NCBI RefSeq assembly: GCF_013822795.1
Contig: NZ_PNLB01000011.1
Coordinates: forward strand, 1-64,000
Direction: 5' to 3'
Length of the DNA stretch: 64,000 nucleotides
DNA from: Phenylobacterium sp.
Lineage (GTDB): Bacteria; Pseudomonadota; Alphaproteobacteria; Caulobacterales; Caulobacteraceae
The position numbers and the translations under genes were made by a program. Positions 53,409 through 62,374 of the stretch are shown here, in pieces (the first letter of the stretch is position 1; each line of letters opens with the position of its first letter). The notes beneath the pieces were generated by a model. The model did not search any database and was not told the DNA's origin. It saw nothing but the letters and a program-made list of their open reading frames with translations.

Positions 53409-55256
53409 TTACTCAGCCAAGGCCTTGGGCGACTTTTTCATGGCGTCGGCCGCCTCCTTGTTGCCGGCCTCGCCCTCCTTGCGGGGGACGGAGAACGGCT
53501 CGGGTGTCGGGGTCTGCATGTTGCCGCGCATCAGCCAGCGCCCCTCGGCGATGCCGCCGGCGACCTGCAGCTCCAGCCGCTCGGTGTCGCGACGGCGGAC
53601 GTCGCGGGTGATCTCGGCGGCCTCGACCTCGTCGACGCCCAGTTCAATGAGGACGTTCTTGCCGAACGCCAGGGCCGACTCGAAGGTCTCGCGGATCTGG
53701 TAGTCGACCCCGGCCTTGATCAGCCGCAGCGAGTGGCCGCGGTCGAACGCGCGCACGAACAGCTTGGCCAGCGGGAACTCGGCCTTGATCAGTTCGACGA
53801 TCTTGTCGGCGACCTCGGGCTTGTCGACGCAGACCAGGATCGCCTCGGCGTTGGTCGCGCCGGAGGCGCGCAGCACGTCGAGCCGGGTGCCGTCGCCGTA
53901 ATAGACCTTGAAGCCGAAGGTGCCGGCGGCGCGGATCATCTCGACGTCGGTCTCGATCAGCGAGACTTCCATGCCGCGGGCCAGCAGCGGCTGGCTGACC
54001 ACCTGGGCGAAGCGGCCAAAGCCGATCATCAGCACGCGGCCCTCGAGGTTGGCGGCCAGTTCGACCCCGTCCATCGACTCCTTCGGCGGCGGCAGCACCC
54101 GGTTCAGCACGATCACGACCAGCGGCGTCAGCGCCATGGACATGATGACGACGGCGGTCATCGCCGCGCTGGTGCGCCCATCCATGACGCCGGCGGCGAC
54201 CGCTGCGGCGTAGAGCACGAAAGCGAACTCGCCGCCCTGGGCGAACAGCGCCGCGCGCTGGATCGCCTCGGTGTTGCCGGCCTTGAACAGCCGCGCGACG
54301 CCGTAGATGCCGGCCGCCTTGACGACCATGAAGGCCAGCACGCCGAGCACGATCAGACCCCACTCGGCCGCCACCACCGACAGGTCGAGCGACATGCCGA
54401 CACTGAGGAAGAACAGGCCGAGCAGGATGCCGCGGAACGGCTCGATGTCGGCCTCGAGCTGGAAGCGGAAGGTCGATTCCGACAGCAGCACCCCGGCCAG
54501 GAACGCGCCCATGGCCATGGAGAGCCCGCCCCACTGCATGAACAGCGCCGTGCCGAGCACCACCAGCAGAGCGGCGGCAGTCATGATCTCGCGCGCGCCG
54601 GTGCGGGCCAGGATCTGGAAGAACGGGTTCAGCAGCCAGCGGCCGGCGGCGATCACCACGGCGATGCAGCCGAGGCCGATCAGCAGGCCGAGCCAGACCG
54701 GGCGGCCGCTCTCGACCGCGCCGCCGCTCATCGAGCCGAGCACCACGACCAGCGCCAGCAGCGGCACCACCGCCAGATCTTCGAGCAGCAGGATCGAGAC
54801 CGCGCGCTGGCCAGCCTCCGTCGAGGTCTCGCCGCGTTCGTCGAGCATCTTCATGATCACGGCCGTGGACGACAGCACGAAGCCGCTGGCCCCGATAACC
54901 GCCGCCGCAGGCAGCAGCCCGCCGAGGATGGCCACGCCCGACAGCAGCGCGCAGCAGACCAGCACCTGGGCCGCGCCAAGACCGAAGATCTCGCCGCGCA
55001 GGCTCCAGAGTTTGCTGGGCCGCATCTCCAGGCCGATCAGGAACAGGAAGAGCACCACGCCGAGCTCGGCGACGTGCAGGATGGCTTCGGGATCAGCGAA
55101 CAGCTTCAGCCCGAACGGACCGATGACCAGGCCGGCGGCCAGGTAGCCGAGCACCGACCCCAGGCCGAGCTTGCGGAACAGAGGCACGGCCACGACGCCG
55201 GCGGCCAGCAGGGCGACGGCGTGCCCAAGATTCATCCCCGCAGCCTCTGCCGCCAT
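53409..55256 (-). CDS. KefC-like CPA2 cation:proton antiporter with TrkA-N domain
   Basis: A 615-residue inner-membrane antiporter. Twelve-helix domain with ELGVVLFLFLIGLEM, GASGFVLSSTAVIMKML and GGEFAFVLY, then a TrkA-N domain (about 400-520; VLMIGFGRFAQVVSQ, DGTRLDVLRASGA). A C-terminal tail of about 90 residues ends in a lysine/alanine-rich segment. KefC proteins export K+ under electrophile stress; glutathione gating cannot be judged here. The start is supported by TTGGAG 7 nt upstream; an in-frame ATG 21 bases later is an alternative. It is the second CPA2 protein of the window. Confidence 0.9.
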   Translation of the reverse strand: MAAEAAGMNLGHAVALLAAGVVAVPLFRKLGLGSVLGYLAAGLVIGPFGLKLFADPEAILHVAELGVVLFLFLIGLEMRPSKLWSLRGEIFGLGAAQVLVCCALLSGVAILGGLLPAAAVIGASGFVLSSTAVIMKMLDERGETSTEAGQRAVSILLLEDLAVVPLLALVVVLGSMSGGAVESGRPVWLGLLIGLGCIAVVIAAGRWLLNPFFQILARTGAREIMTAAALLVVLGTALFMQWGGLSMAMGAFLAGVLLSESTFRFQLEADIEPFRGILLGLFFLSVGMSLDLSVVAAEWGLIVLGVLAFMVVKAAGIYGVARLFKAGNTEAIQRAALFAQGGEFAFVLYAAAVAAGVMDGRTSAAMTAVVIMSMALTPLVVIVLNRVLPPPKESMDGVELAANLEGRVLMIGFGRFAQVVSQPLLARGMEVSLIETDVEMIRAAGTFGFKVYYGDGTRLDVLRASGATNAEAILVCVDKPEVADKIVELIKAEFPLAKLFVRAFDRGHSLRLIKAGVDYQIRETFESALAFGKNVLIELGVDEVEAAEITRDVRRRDTERLELQVAGGIAEGRWLMRGNMQTPTPEPFSVPRKEGEAGNKEAADAMKKSPKALAE

Positions 55257-55366
55257 CGACGCTCCAATACGCTTCGCCGCCCCTCCGAGCGGGACGGCTC
55301 TCGCGCGTATGTGGTGTCAAAAGCCCCCCTGGTGCAACGGGGGCCGCCGCCGGAGCGGCGCAGGGA

Positions 55367-55397
55367 GCGGGCCTGCCCGCTCTGGGGGCAGGCCCGC
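55367..55397 (-). terminator. Hairpin after the OmpA-family lipoprotein gene
   Basis: A 12-bp perfect stem GCGGGCCTGCCC (55367-55378)/GGGCAGGCCCGC (55386-55397) with a 7-nt loop starts 5 bp after the stop on the minus strand. No T-run follows. Confidence 0.55.
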
Positions 55398-55402
55398 GCC
55401 CG

Positions 55403-56077
55403 TCAGCCCGTATAGGGCCGCAGGACGATCTCGACCCGGCGGTTCTTGGCCCGGCCGGCGTCGGTCGAGTTGTCGGCGATCGGCTGGGTCGACCCGCGGC
55501 CTTCGACATAGAGACGGTCGCGCAGCACGCCGCCGCGCCCGGTCAGGTAGTCGGCCACCGACAGCGCCCGGCGTTCCGAGAGCGTCTGATTGTAGTCGGC
55601 GCGGCCGGTGGAGTCGGCATGGCCGATGACGTCGACCAGGGTCTGCGGATAGTTGTTCAGGCTGCGCGCCACGTCGTCGAGCGCGCCGTAGAACTGCGGC
55701 TGGATGTCCGAACGGTCGAAGCCGAAGGTCACGTCGCTGGGCATCTGCAGGACGATGTTGTCGCCCTGGCGCTGCACCTCGACACCGCTGCCGGCCAGTT
55801 CGCGGCGCAGTTCGGCCTGCTGGCGATCCATGTAGTTGCCGACGCCCGCGCCCGCGAGCGCGCCGATGCCCGCTCCGATCAGCGCATTCTTGCGACCCTG
55901 CTCGCTGCGGTTGGTGTTGGTCAGGTAGCCGAGCGCGGCCCCGCCCAGCGCCCCGGCGATCGCGCCGGTGCCGGAGTTGTTGCGGACGACCTGTCCGGTG
56001 TAGGGGTCGGTGGTGGTGCAGGCGGCAAGGGCCCCTGCCCCCAGGATACAAGCCCCGAGGGCGGTCAGTTTGCGCAT
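55403..56077 (-). CDS. OmpA-family lipoprotein (YiaD-like)
   Basis: A 224-residue outer-membrane lipoprotein. Lipobox LAAC at residues 17-20 follows a short signal. A glycine-zipper region (GAIAGALGGAALGYL, NALIGAGIGALAGAGVGNYM) leads to an OmpA domain (about 110-222) with SDIQPQFYGALDDVARSL, VIGHADSTGRADYNQTLSERRA and GRAKNRRVEI, which binds peptidoglycan. Glycine zippers plus OmpA is the YiaD/YfiB layout. GAGGAG precedes the ATG. Confidence 0.92.
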   Translation of the reverse strand: MRKLTALGACILGAGALAACTTTDPYTGQVVRNNSGTGAIAGALGGAALGYLTNTNRSEQGRKNALIGAGIGALAGAGVGNYMDRQQAELRRELAGSGVEVQRQGDNIVLQMPSDVTFGFDRSDIQPQFYGALDDVARSLNNYPQTLVDVIGHADSTGRADYNQTLSERRALSVADYLTGRGGVLRDRLYVEGRGSTQPIADNSTDAGRAKNRRVEIVLRPYTG

Positions 56078-56162
56078 TAAGCGATCTCCTCGATCGTGAA
56101 ACTCAGGTGCGAACGCGAGCGCTACGGTCAAGGTTCCCGCGAGCCGGGACGAAGGTTCAGAC

Positions 56163-57098
56163 GTGACGACAGAGACAATCAAGCCGGTTTCGTTCAAGCG
56201 TTTCGACGGCGACTTCGACGGTTTTTCCCAGGATCTAGGCGGGTCGTTCGCCCGTTACGGCTTCGCGGTGATCTCTGATCACGACCTGCCGCAGGCGCGC
56301 ATCGAAGCGGCGCTGGCGGCGACCAAGGCGTTCTTCGCCCTGCCGGAGGCGGTGAAGCGCGCCTATGTCGTCGGGATCGGCGGCCAACGCGGCTACACCC
56401 CGTTCGGCATCGAGACCGCCAAGGACGCCAAGCACTTCGACCTCAAGGAATTCTGGCACATGGGCCGCGACCTGCCGGCCGGCCATCCGTTCGGCGAGTT
56501 CATGCCCGACAATGTCTGGCCAGCTGAGGTTCCCGAATTTCACCGCGAGATCGCCTGGCTGTTCAACGCGCTGGACGGCATGGGCCGCCAGGTGCTGGAA
56601 GCCATCGCCGCCTACCTGAAACTGGACCGCCAGTTCTTTGATCCGACCGTGAACTTCGGCAACTCGATCCTGCGGCTGCTGCACTATCCGCCGGTGCCCA
56701 AGGACGGCCCCAACATCCGCGCCGGGGCGCACGAGGACATCAACGTCATCACCCTGCTGCTCGGCGCCGAGGAGGCCGGCCTGGAAGTGCTGGACCGTGA
56801 CGGCCAGTGGCTGGCGATCAACCCGCCGCCCGGCTCGGTGGTCTGCAACATCGGCGACATGCTGCAACGGCTGACCAACCACGTGCTGCCTTCGACGACC
56901 CACCGGGTGGTCAATCCTGCCCCGGAGCGGCGCGGCTTTGCGCGCTACTCCACGCCGTTCTTCCTGCACTTCAATCCGGACTACGAGATCCGCACCCTGT
57001 CAGGTTGCATCACCCCCGAGCATCCCGATCGCGGCCTGGCCCCGATCACCGCCGACGAGTTCCTCAAGGAACGTTTGCGCGAGATCAAGCTTCTATAA
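56163..57098 (+). CDS. Isopenicillin N synthase-like 2-oxoglutarate/Fe(II) oxygenase
   Basis: A 311-residue non-haem iron oxygenase. The N-terminal DIOX_N domain contains FARYGFAVISDHDLPQ; the iron ligands are His190 and Asp192 (AHEDINVITLLLG) and His247 (TTHRVVNP), and Arg261-x-Ser263 (RYSTPFF) binds 2-oxoglutarate. A GTG start is used with GAAGG upstream. Relatives hydroxylate amino acids, pyrimidines or secondary metabolites, so the substrate is open. It is a single-gene unit. Confidence 0.9.
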   Translation: MTTETIKPVSFKRFDGDFDGFSQDLGGSFARYGFAVISDHDLPQARIEAALAATKAFFALPEAVKRAYVVGIGGQRGYTPFGIETAKDAKHFDLKEFWHMGRDLPAGHPFGEFMPDNVWPAEVPEFHREIAWLFNALDGMGRQVLEAIAAYLKLDRQFFDPTVNFGNSILRLLHYPPVPKDGPNIRAGAHEDINVITLLLGAEEAGLEVLDRDGQWLAINPPPGSVVCNIGDMLQRLTNHVLPSTTHRVVNPAPERRGFARYSTPFFLHFNPDYEIRTLSGCITPEHPDRGLAPITADEFLKERLREIKLL

Positions 57099-57289
57099 GC
57101 GGAAGCCGCCCCACCGCGCCGGAGGGTTGGTTTTCGCCATGCCGGACGCCATCGCTGCAAAAAATCCCCAAGCTTGACAGTTTTCCACAACTGATCGACC
57201 AAAGGTTGCCGAACGGCGTTCGGAAAAAGACGGAAACTTAACCGCGTCGCCCGATCTTGGGCGCCTGGACGCGGCCCGGGGGGATGAAC

Positions 57290-58993
57290 ATGTCCAAGCC
57301 TGTATCGGCCTCGCCGGCCGAGGCCGCGCGGCTGGCCGCCATCGCCACCCTTGATCTGGACGAGCTGAAGCCGACCTTCGAGCGGATCGGCCGACTGGCG
57401 CGCGCCTTCGCACGGCTGGATCTCGGCGACGTGGTGATGGTCGGGGCCGAGCGCACCTGGCACGCCAGCGTCGGCCCCAACTGGACCGACGAGCAGATCT
57501 GCCAAGACCAGTCGTTCTCCGAGGTCGTGGTCGGCGAGGACCAGCTGCTGTGGGTCGCCGACGCCCTGACCGACGCCCGCTTCTGCGGCCACCCGCACGT
57601 GGTCGGTCCCGAAGCGGTGCGCTTTTACGCCGGCGCCCCGATCCGGTTGGCCGACGGCCAGCCGATCGGCGTGGTCTGCGTCGCCAGCCGCAGCCCGCAC
57701 GCCTATGACGGCGAGTTGGCGAGCTATTTGATCGACCTCGCGGCCATCGCCTCCAACGAGTGCTCGCGCCACCACGCCCAGCGCGACCTAGTCAAGTACG
57801 CCGGCGAGGCAGAAGCCGCCAACAAGGCCAAGAGCGAGTTCCTCGCCAATATGAGCCACGAGATCCGCACCCCGCTGAACGGAGTGATGGGCATCGCCGG
57901 CGCCCTGGCCAAGACGCAGCTGAGCCAGCACCAGGCCGAGATGGTCGAGCTGATCGAGACCTCGGCCCAGACGCTGGAAGCACTGCTGACCGACATCCTC
58001 GACCTCGCCCGGATCGAGGCCGGCCGCATCGAGATCCGGCCCGAGCCGTTCGACATGGCGACCTCGGTGGGCGCCTGCGCGGCGCTGTTCGAGGCCAGCG
58101 CCCAGGCCAAGGGCCTGACGCTCAAGGTGGAGATCGAGCCCTACGCCCAGGGGGCGTTCGAGGGCGACGGCCCGCGTATCCGCCAGATCCTGACCAACCT
58201 CTTGGGCAACGCCGTCAAGTTCACCGCCCAGGGCGAGGTCCGGCTGACCGTCGCCGCCCGCCGCGACGAGACCACCACCCACCTGGTGTTCACCGTCGCC
58301 GACACCGGCATCGGCTTCGACGAGGCGACCCGCCAGCGGCTGTTCGGCCGCTTCCAGCAGGCCGACGGCTCGATCACCCGTCAGTATGGCGGCACGGGCC
58401 TCGGCCTGGCCATCTCGCGCTCGCTGGCCGAGGCGATGGGCGGCGAGCTGAGCGCCAGCGCCGTGGTCGGCCGGGGCGCGACCTTCGTCCTAACCCTGGA
58501 GCTGCCGCGCCGCCACGGGGCGGTGGAGATGTGGGGCGAGCACGAGGCCCACGCGCCCGAGGAGGCCGAGCTCGACGCCATGCGGGTGCTGCTGGCCGAG
58601 GATCACCCGACCAATCGTCGGGTGGTAGAGCTGATCCTGGGCGCGGCGGGGATCGACCTGGTCTCGGTCGAGAACGGCGCCGAGGCGGTGGACGAGGCGG
58701 CCCGCGCCGCGTTCGACCTGATCCTGATGGACATGCAGATGCCGGTGATGGACGGACTGACCGCGATCTCGGCGATCCGTCGCCGCGAGGCGCGCGAAGG
58801 CCGCCGCACCCCGATCTACACCCTGACCGCCAACGCCATGCCCGAGCACGCCGAGGCCTCGGCCCGCGCCGGGGCCGACGGCCACGTGACCAAGCCGATC
58901 ACCGCCGAGCGGCTGCTGCACGTGGTCGAACAGGTATGGGCCGAGAAGGCAGCGCGCGCGCACGTCGCCGAGGTGGTGGTCCTGCGCGCCTAG
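57290..58993 (+). CDS. Hybrid sensor histidine kinase with GAF and receiver domains
   Basis: A 567-residue cytosolic signalling protein. A GAF domain (about 25-165) is followed by HisKA with the phospho-acceptor His190 in FLANMSHEIRTPLNG, HATPase_c with NLLGNAVKFT, DTGIGF and YGGTGLGLAIS, and a C-terminal receiver with Asp481 in ILMDMQMPVMDG. It has no membrane helix, so it senses an internal signal through GAF. The start is the second of two close ATGs because GGGGGG lies 6 nt before it. Upstream are TTGACA (57174-57179) and a DnaA-box-like TTTTCCACA (57181-57189). The stop overlaps that of the convergent TetR gene. Confidence 0.92.
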   Translation: MSKPVSASPAEAARLAAIATLDLDELKPTFERIGRLARAFARLDLGDVVMVGAERTWHASVGPNWTDEQICQDQSFSEVVVGEDQLLWVADALTDARFCGHPHVVGPEAVRFYAGAPIRLADGQPIGVVCVASRSPHAYDGELASYLIDLAAIASNECSRHHAQRDLVKYAGEAEAANKAKSEFLANMSHEIRTPLNGVMGIAGALAKTQLSQHQAEMVELIETSAQTLEALLTDILDLARIEAGRIEIRPEPFDMATSVGACAALFEASAQAKGLTLKVEIEPYAQGAFEGDGPRIRQILTNLLGNAVKFTAQGEVRLTVAARRDETTTHLVFTVADTGIGFDEATRQRLFGRFQQADGSITRQYGGTGLGLAISRSLAEAMGGELSASAVVGRGATFVLTLELPRRHGAVEMWGEHEAHAPEEAELDAMRVLLAEDHPTNRRVVELILGAAGIDLVSVENGAEAVDEAARAAFDLILMDMQMPVMDGLTAISAIRRREAREGRRTPIYTLTANAMPEHAEASARAGADGHVTKPITAERLLHVVEQVWAEKAARAHVAEVVVLRA

Positions 58994-60219
58994 CGAGCGA
59001 AGATACCCATCAGCTGCGGACGGGCGAACACCGCCGGCGCCGCCTTCTGGGTGACGTCAGGCAGCCAGAAGGTCAGCTCCGAGCCGGCGTTCAGGGTGGC
59101 GTTCAGCATCTGAGCGGCGATAGCCGCGTCCACCGGACGAATTGAGCCTTCGACGATGCCGTCCGAGATCATCGAGGCGAAGCGGTCCGACACCCGGTCG
59201 GAGTGCGCGACCTGCTCGATGCGGATCTCTTCGGGCAGGGCCGACAGCGCCGAGACCCGCAGCAGCGGGCCGTATTGCGACAGCTGGAACTCGGCCAGCG
59301 CCGCCGAGGCGCTGGAGATCCGCAGCCACTGGTCGCCTTCCAGCGCCATGGCCAGCCGCTGCACCCGGCGCATCACCTCGAAGGTGCGGTCGAAGCAGGC
59401 GACCACCAGGTCATCCTTGGCGTCGTTGTGGTGGTAGAATGAGCCCTTGGTGACGTTCAGCGCCTCGGAGATCTTGTTCACCGACGCACCGCGATAGCCG
59501 CGCGAGTTGATCAGCCGCGTCGCCGCCAGCAGGAAGGTCTCGCGGCTCATCTCCGCGCCGTCGCCGGCGGCCAGCTCGGCCAGCGGCACCGGGGCCGGCG
59601 CCCAGTTCGCGCCCTCCACCGCCAGGCCGCCGACCAGGATGTCGAACACCCGCTCGCGCACGCGGCCGTAGTCCTCGGGATCATACTTGTGCAACCAGGC
59701 CCCGGACCAGAACAGCTGGGCCAGCAGCATGTGGGTGCGGGCGGTGCGGCGGCCGCGGTTCAGCCACGCCAGTTCCGGCGCCTCGAACAGCGTGCGCACC
59801 TTGCGGAACACCTTGGCGAAGGCCTCGATCACCGTCGCGCGGTGCGGGTCCTTCAACGCCCGCACGTCGGCCAGGGTCGGCATCGGCGATCCCTCGCCGA
59901 TCGCCATCAGCCGCACACGCTCGAAATAGAGCTCCAACAGCTTGTGCAGCCGGTCGGCCGGGGTCGGCTCGGCGACGGCGGTCTCGGCGGCTTCCTGCAG
60001 CCAGCCGATGCCGCGCATCATGCAGGCCGCGGCCAGGTCGTCCTTGCGTTTGAAGTAGTAGGTGACGCTGGTGGTCGACAGGCCGACCGCGGCGGCGGCG
60101 TCGGCCAGGGTCAGCCCCTTCACGCCGCGCTGGTTCAGGAGGACGGTGGAAGCGTCAAGGATCGCATCGCGCTTCTTGCGGAAGCGGTCTGTCGCCCGCA
60201 CGCCCTTTCGTTCCACCAT
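58990..60219 (-). CDS. Double TetR-family regulator (two HTH domains in one chain)
   Basis: A 409-residue protein built of two TetR units in tandem. Unit 1 (about 12-205) has the DNA-binding helix LTLADAAAAVGLSTTSVTYYF; unit 2 (about 224-409) has ASVNKISEALNVTKGSFYHH. Each is followed by its own helical ligand-binding half. Ordinary TetR proteins are about 200 residues and dimerise, so this is effectively a covalent heterodimer that could bind an asymmetric operator. No stop or frame change is seen between the halves. It may regulate lipid or export genes, but no target is evident. Confidence 0.87.
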   Translation of the reverse strand: MVERKGVRATDRFRKKRDAILDASTVLLNQRGVKGLTLADAAAAVGLSTTSVTYYFKRKDDLAAACMMRGIGWLQEAAETAVAEPTPADRLHKLLELYFERVRLMAIGEGSPMPTLADVRALKDPHRATVIEAFAKVFRKVRTLFEAPELAWLNRGRRTARTHMLLAQLFWSGAWLHKYDPEDYGRVRERVFDILVGGLAVEGANWAPAPVPLAELAAGDGAEMSRETFLLAATRLINSRGYRGASVNKISEALNVTKGSFYHHNDAKDDLVVACFDRTFEVMRRVQRLAMALEGDQWLRISSASAALAEFQLSQYGPLLRVSALSALPEEIRIEQVAHSDRVSDRFASMISDGIVEGSIRPVDAAIAAQMLNATLNAGSELTFWLPDVTQKAAPAVFARPQLMGIFAR

Positions 60220-60286
60220 CCGAACCCGCACGCCTTGAACCGCCCCTGCCCCCTTCTCTAGCGCAAGCCCCTTGCCACGCAAGGCG

Positions 60287-61726
60287 TCAGCCTGACGCGA
60301 ACGGGTACGGCGAGATCGACTTGATGAAGTCGTCGACCATCAGTGTACGGTTGATCGGCTCGGCGGCGCGCTGCGGGCAGGCCGGCCGCTCGCAGATCCG
60401 GCAGGCGGGGCCGATCGCGGTGGCGACCGGATCGCGCAGATCGATGCCGCGCGAATAGACCAGCCGCTCAGCGAACTTCAGCTCGCAGCCCATGCCGATC
60501 GCCAACTCCGTGTCGCCCGCCGCATAGGGTGTGGCGAAGCGGCTGACCGTGCGCGACAGGGTGAAGTAGCGCTGGCCGTCCGGGGTTTCGACGATCTGGG
60601 TGGCGATGCGGCCAGGGGTGCGGAAGCTGGTGTGGATGTTCCAGCGCGGACAGGTGCCGCCGAAGCGCGAAAACGGGAAGGTGGCGCCGGCGAACCGCTT
60701 GGAGATGTTGCCGGCCGAATCCACCCGCAGCATGAAGAACGGCACGCCGCGCGCGCCCGGCCGCGCCAGGGTGGTCAGCCGGTGGCAGGCCTGCTCGAAC
60801 GAGACCCCGAAGCGGGCGCGGACCAGCTCGATGTCATAGGCGCTGCGCTCGGCCGCCTCATGGAAGGCGGCGTAGGGCATCATCACCGCGGCGGCTAGGT
60901 AGTTGGTCAGCGAGACCTTCAGCAGGCCGCGGGTCGAGCGGTCGGGCGGGCCGGAGCGCTCGACGAGCGCATCAAGCAGAAGGCCGTATTCGAGAATCGC
61001 CAGCTGATAGGCCTGGGCGAAGGCGCGGCCTTCGGCGGTCAGGGCCTCGGACAGGAACAGGCGCTTACGGTGGTGGTCGTAGCGGCGCACCGACTCCGGC
61101 AGCACCTCCACCGGCACCACGCGGACCGAGATGCCATGCCGACCGGCCAGCCGCTCGCGCGCGGCGAGGGCGAAGTCGAGCGGCTCGCAGGCCAGATCCG
61201 CGGTCAGCGCGTCGGCCGCCTCCTCCAGTTCTGCGAAATAGTTCTTCTGCGCCTGGAAGAAGTCGCGCACCCAGTCCGAGGGCAGCACCGCCGGCCCGGT
61301 CCCGCCGCCCTCCTCCGGACGGCCGATGGCCCCCAGGTCGGTCAGCCGCCGCTGATCCAGATAGGCGCGATAGAGCCGCACGATCGCCTCGGACACGCCG
61401 GGCGCGCTCTCGGCCACCTCGGCGATCTCGTGGCGGGCGACGCCGAGGTCGCGGAACATCTGGTCGGAGAACACCTCCGAGAGGCCCGAGGCGCCGCCGT
61501 CCTCCGGATCGGTCGCCAGGCTCTTGAGATCGAGGTCATAGGCCTCGGCCAGGCGCAGCAGGACCTGGGCGGTGACTGGGCGCTGGTTGCGTTCGAGCAG
61601 GTTGAGGTAGCTCGGCGAGACGCCGAGATCCTCGGCCATGCGGGTCTGGGTGAGCCCCAGATCGCGGCGCAGGCGCTTGAGGCGCGCGCCCAGGAACAGC
61701 TTCCGGTCGGTAGTGGTCACGGCCAT
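60287..61726 (-). CDS. XRE-family regulator with ImmA/IrrE-like and DUF2083 domains
   Basis: A 479-residue ScfR/RamB-like regulator of short-chain acyl-CoA or glyoxylate metabolism. An XRE helix-turn-helix (about 20-60; RRDLGLTQTRMAEDLGVSPSYLNLLERN) is followed by a degenerate IrrE-like region near 245-265 that lacks a usable HExxH (it reads GRAFAQAYQLAILEY). A C-terminal DUF2083 domain has a Cys cluster, CRICERPACPQR, and the motif GGTCPRWNIHTSF. Homologues bind acyl-CoA or propionyl-CoA pathway promoters. Its own upstream region carries a 9-bp inverted repeat. Confidence 0.9.
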   Translation of the reverse strand: MAVTTTDRKLFLGARLKRLRRDLGLTQTRMAEDLGVSPSYLNLLERNQRPVTAQVLLRLAEAYDLDLKSLATDPEDGGASGLSEVFSDQMFRDLGVARHEIAEVAESAPGVSEAIVRLYRAYLDQRRLTDLGAIGRPEEGGGTGPAVLPSDWVRDFFQAQKNYFAELEEAADALTADLACEPLDFALAARERLAGRHGISVRVVPVEVLPESVRRYDHHRKRLFLSEALTAEGRAFAQAYQLAILEYGLLLDALVERSGPPDRSTRGLLKVSLTNYLAAAVMMPYAAFHEAAERSAYDIELVRARFGVSFEQACHRLTTLARPGARGVPFFMLRVDSAGNISKRFAGATFPFSRFGGTCPRWNIHTSFRTPGRIATQIVETPDGQRYFTLSRTVSRFATPYAAGDTELAIGMGCELKFAERLVYSRGIDLRDPVATAIGPACRICERPACPQRAAEPINRTLMVDDFIKSISPYPFASG

Positions 61727-61735
61727 GCTGTCGGA

Positions 61736-61777
61736 TTGTCACAGATTTACATCATTTACAAGGTAGCACTGTGACAA
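61736..61777 (-). promoter_or_regulatory. Inverted repeat at the XRE regulator promoter
   Basis: TTGTCACAG (61736-61744) and CTGTGACAA (61769-61777) are perfect inverted arms separated by 24 bp; inside is a tandem ATTTACATC/ATTTACAAG. It begins 10 bp upstream of the regulator start, so autoregulation is plausible. Confidence 0.55.
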
Positions 61778-61919
61778 GTGAGCCTTGTTGCACAAGGCGG
61801 CCCCTTCGCCCCCGCCCCGCCAACGGCTAGGTTCGATCGACGGCTTGTCAAAGAGACGGGCCGGCGAAATCGGTTTTCACAAGACTCAGTTCCGGCGGGA
61901 GCCGGGGGAGCAAGAGACC

Positions 61920-62126
61920 ATGACCAAGGAACGGTTCTGGGTTGTCGGCGGGGAGTACAGCTGCCTCGCCTTCACCAAGCTGAAGAACGGCGCGCCCCAG
62001 GTGCTGGGGCCGTACGAGAGCCGCGACGAAGCCAAGCAGGCTTGGGCGAAGGTGTCCGAAGAGACCCGCAGCCGGGCCAACATGCGCTTCGCCATCGCGT
62101 CGGAACAACTCGTACTGCCGGCCTGA
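61920..62126 (+). CDS. DUF4170 family protein
   Basis: A 68-residue alphaproteobacterial protein: MTKERFWVVGGEYSCLAF, then VLGPYESRDEAKQAWAKVSEETR and MRFAIASEQL. The layout matches DUF4170, a single small domain of unknown function with a conserved FWVVGGEY start. GGGAGCAAGAG precedes the ATG. A strong intrinsic terminator follows. Confidence 0.88.
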   Translation: MTKERFWVVGGEYSCLAFTKLKNGAPQVLGPYESRDEAKQAWAKVSEETRSRANMRFAIASEQLVLPA

Positions 62127-62161
62127 CGTCACGGGGCCTCACGCGCCCAGTTGTCTCTCCT

Positions 62162-62204
62162 TGAGCCCGTCCCGTTCTTCGGGGTGGGGCGGGCTCACTT
62201 TTTT
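62162..62204 (+). terminator. Intrinsic terminator of the DUF4170 gene
   Basis: A 12-bp stem with one T-G pair, TGAGCCCGTCCC (62162-62173)/GGGGCGGGCTCA (62186-62197), then CTTTTTT. Confidence 0.88.
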
Positions 62205-62329
62205 GAGTTCTTACCGCGACGCGCAGACGTCGCGGGCACGGCATCCGGGGCCTCCGCAAGGAGGGCGGATAGGGTGACGGGCGGGGAAGCTAAAATTCGG
62301 TCGCGACCCCGCCCCGATCACCACATACG

Positions 62330-62357
62330 AAAAGGGCGTCCCGAGGGACGCCCTTTT
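62330..62357. terminator. Terminator of the ydbH-ynbE-ydbL operon
   Basis: A 12-bp stem, AAAAGGGCGTCC/GGACGCCCTTTT, with a 4-nt loop lies 18 bp after the ydbL stop on the minus strand. Flanking T/A runs allow termination on both strands. Confidence 0.8.
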
Positions 62358-62374
62358 GCTTTGTGGACCAAGGC

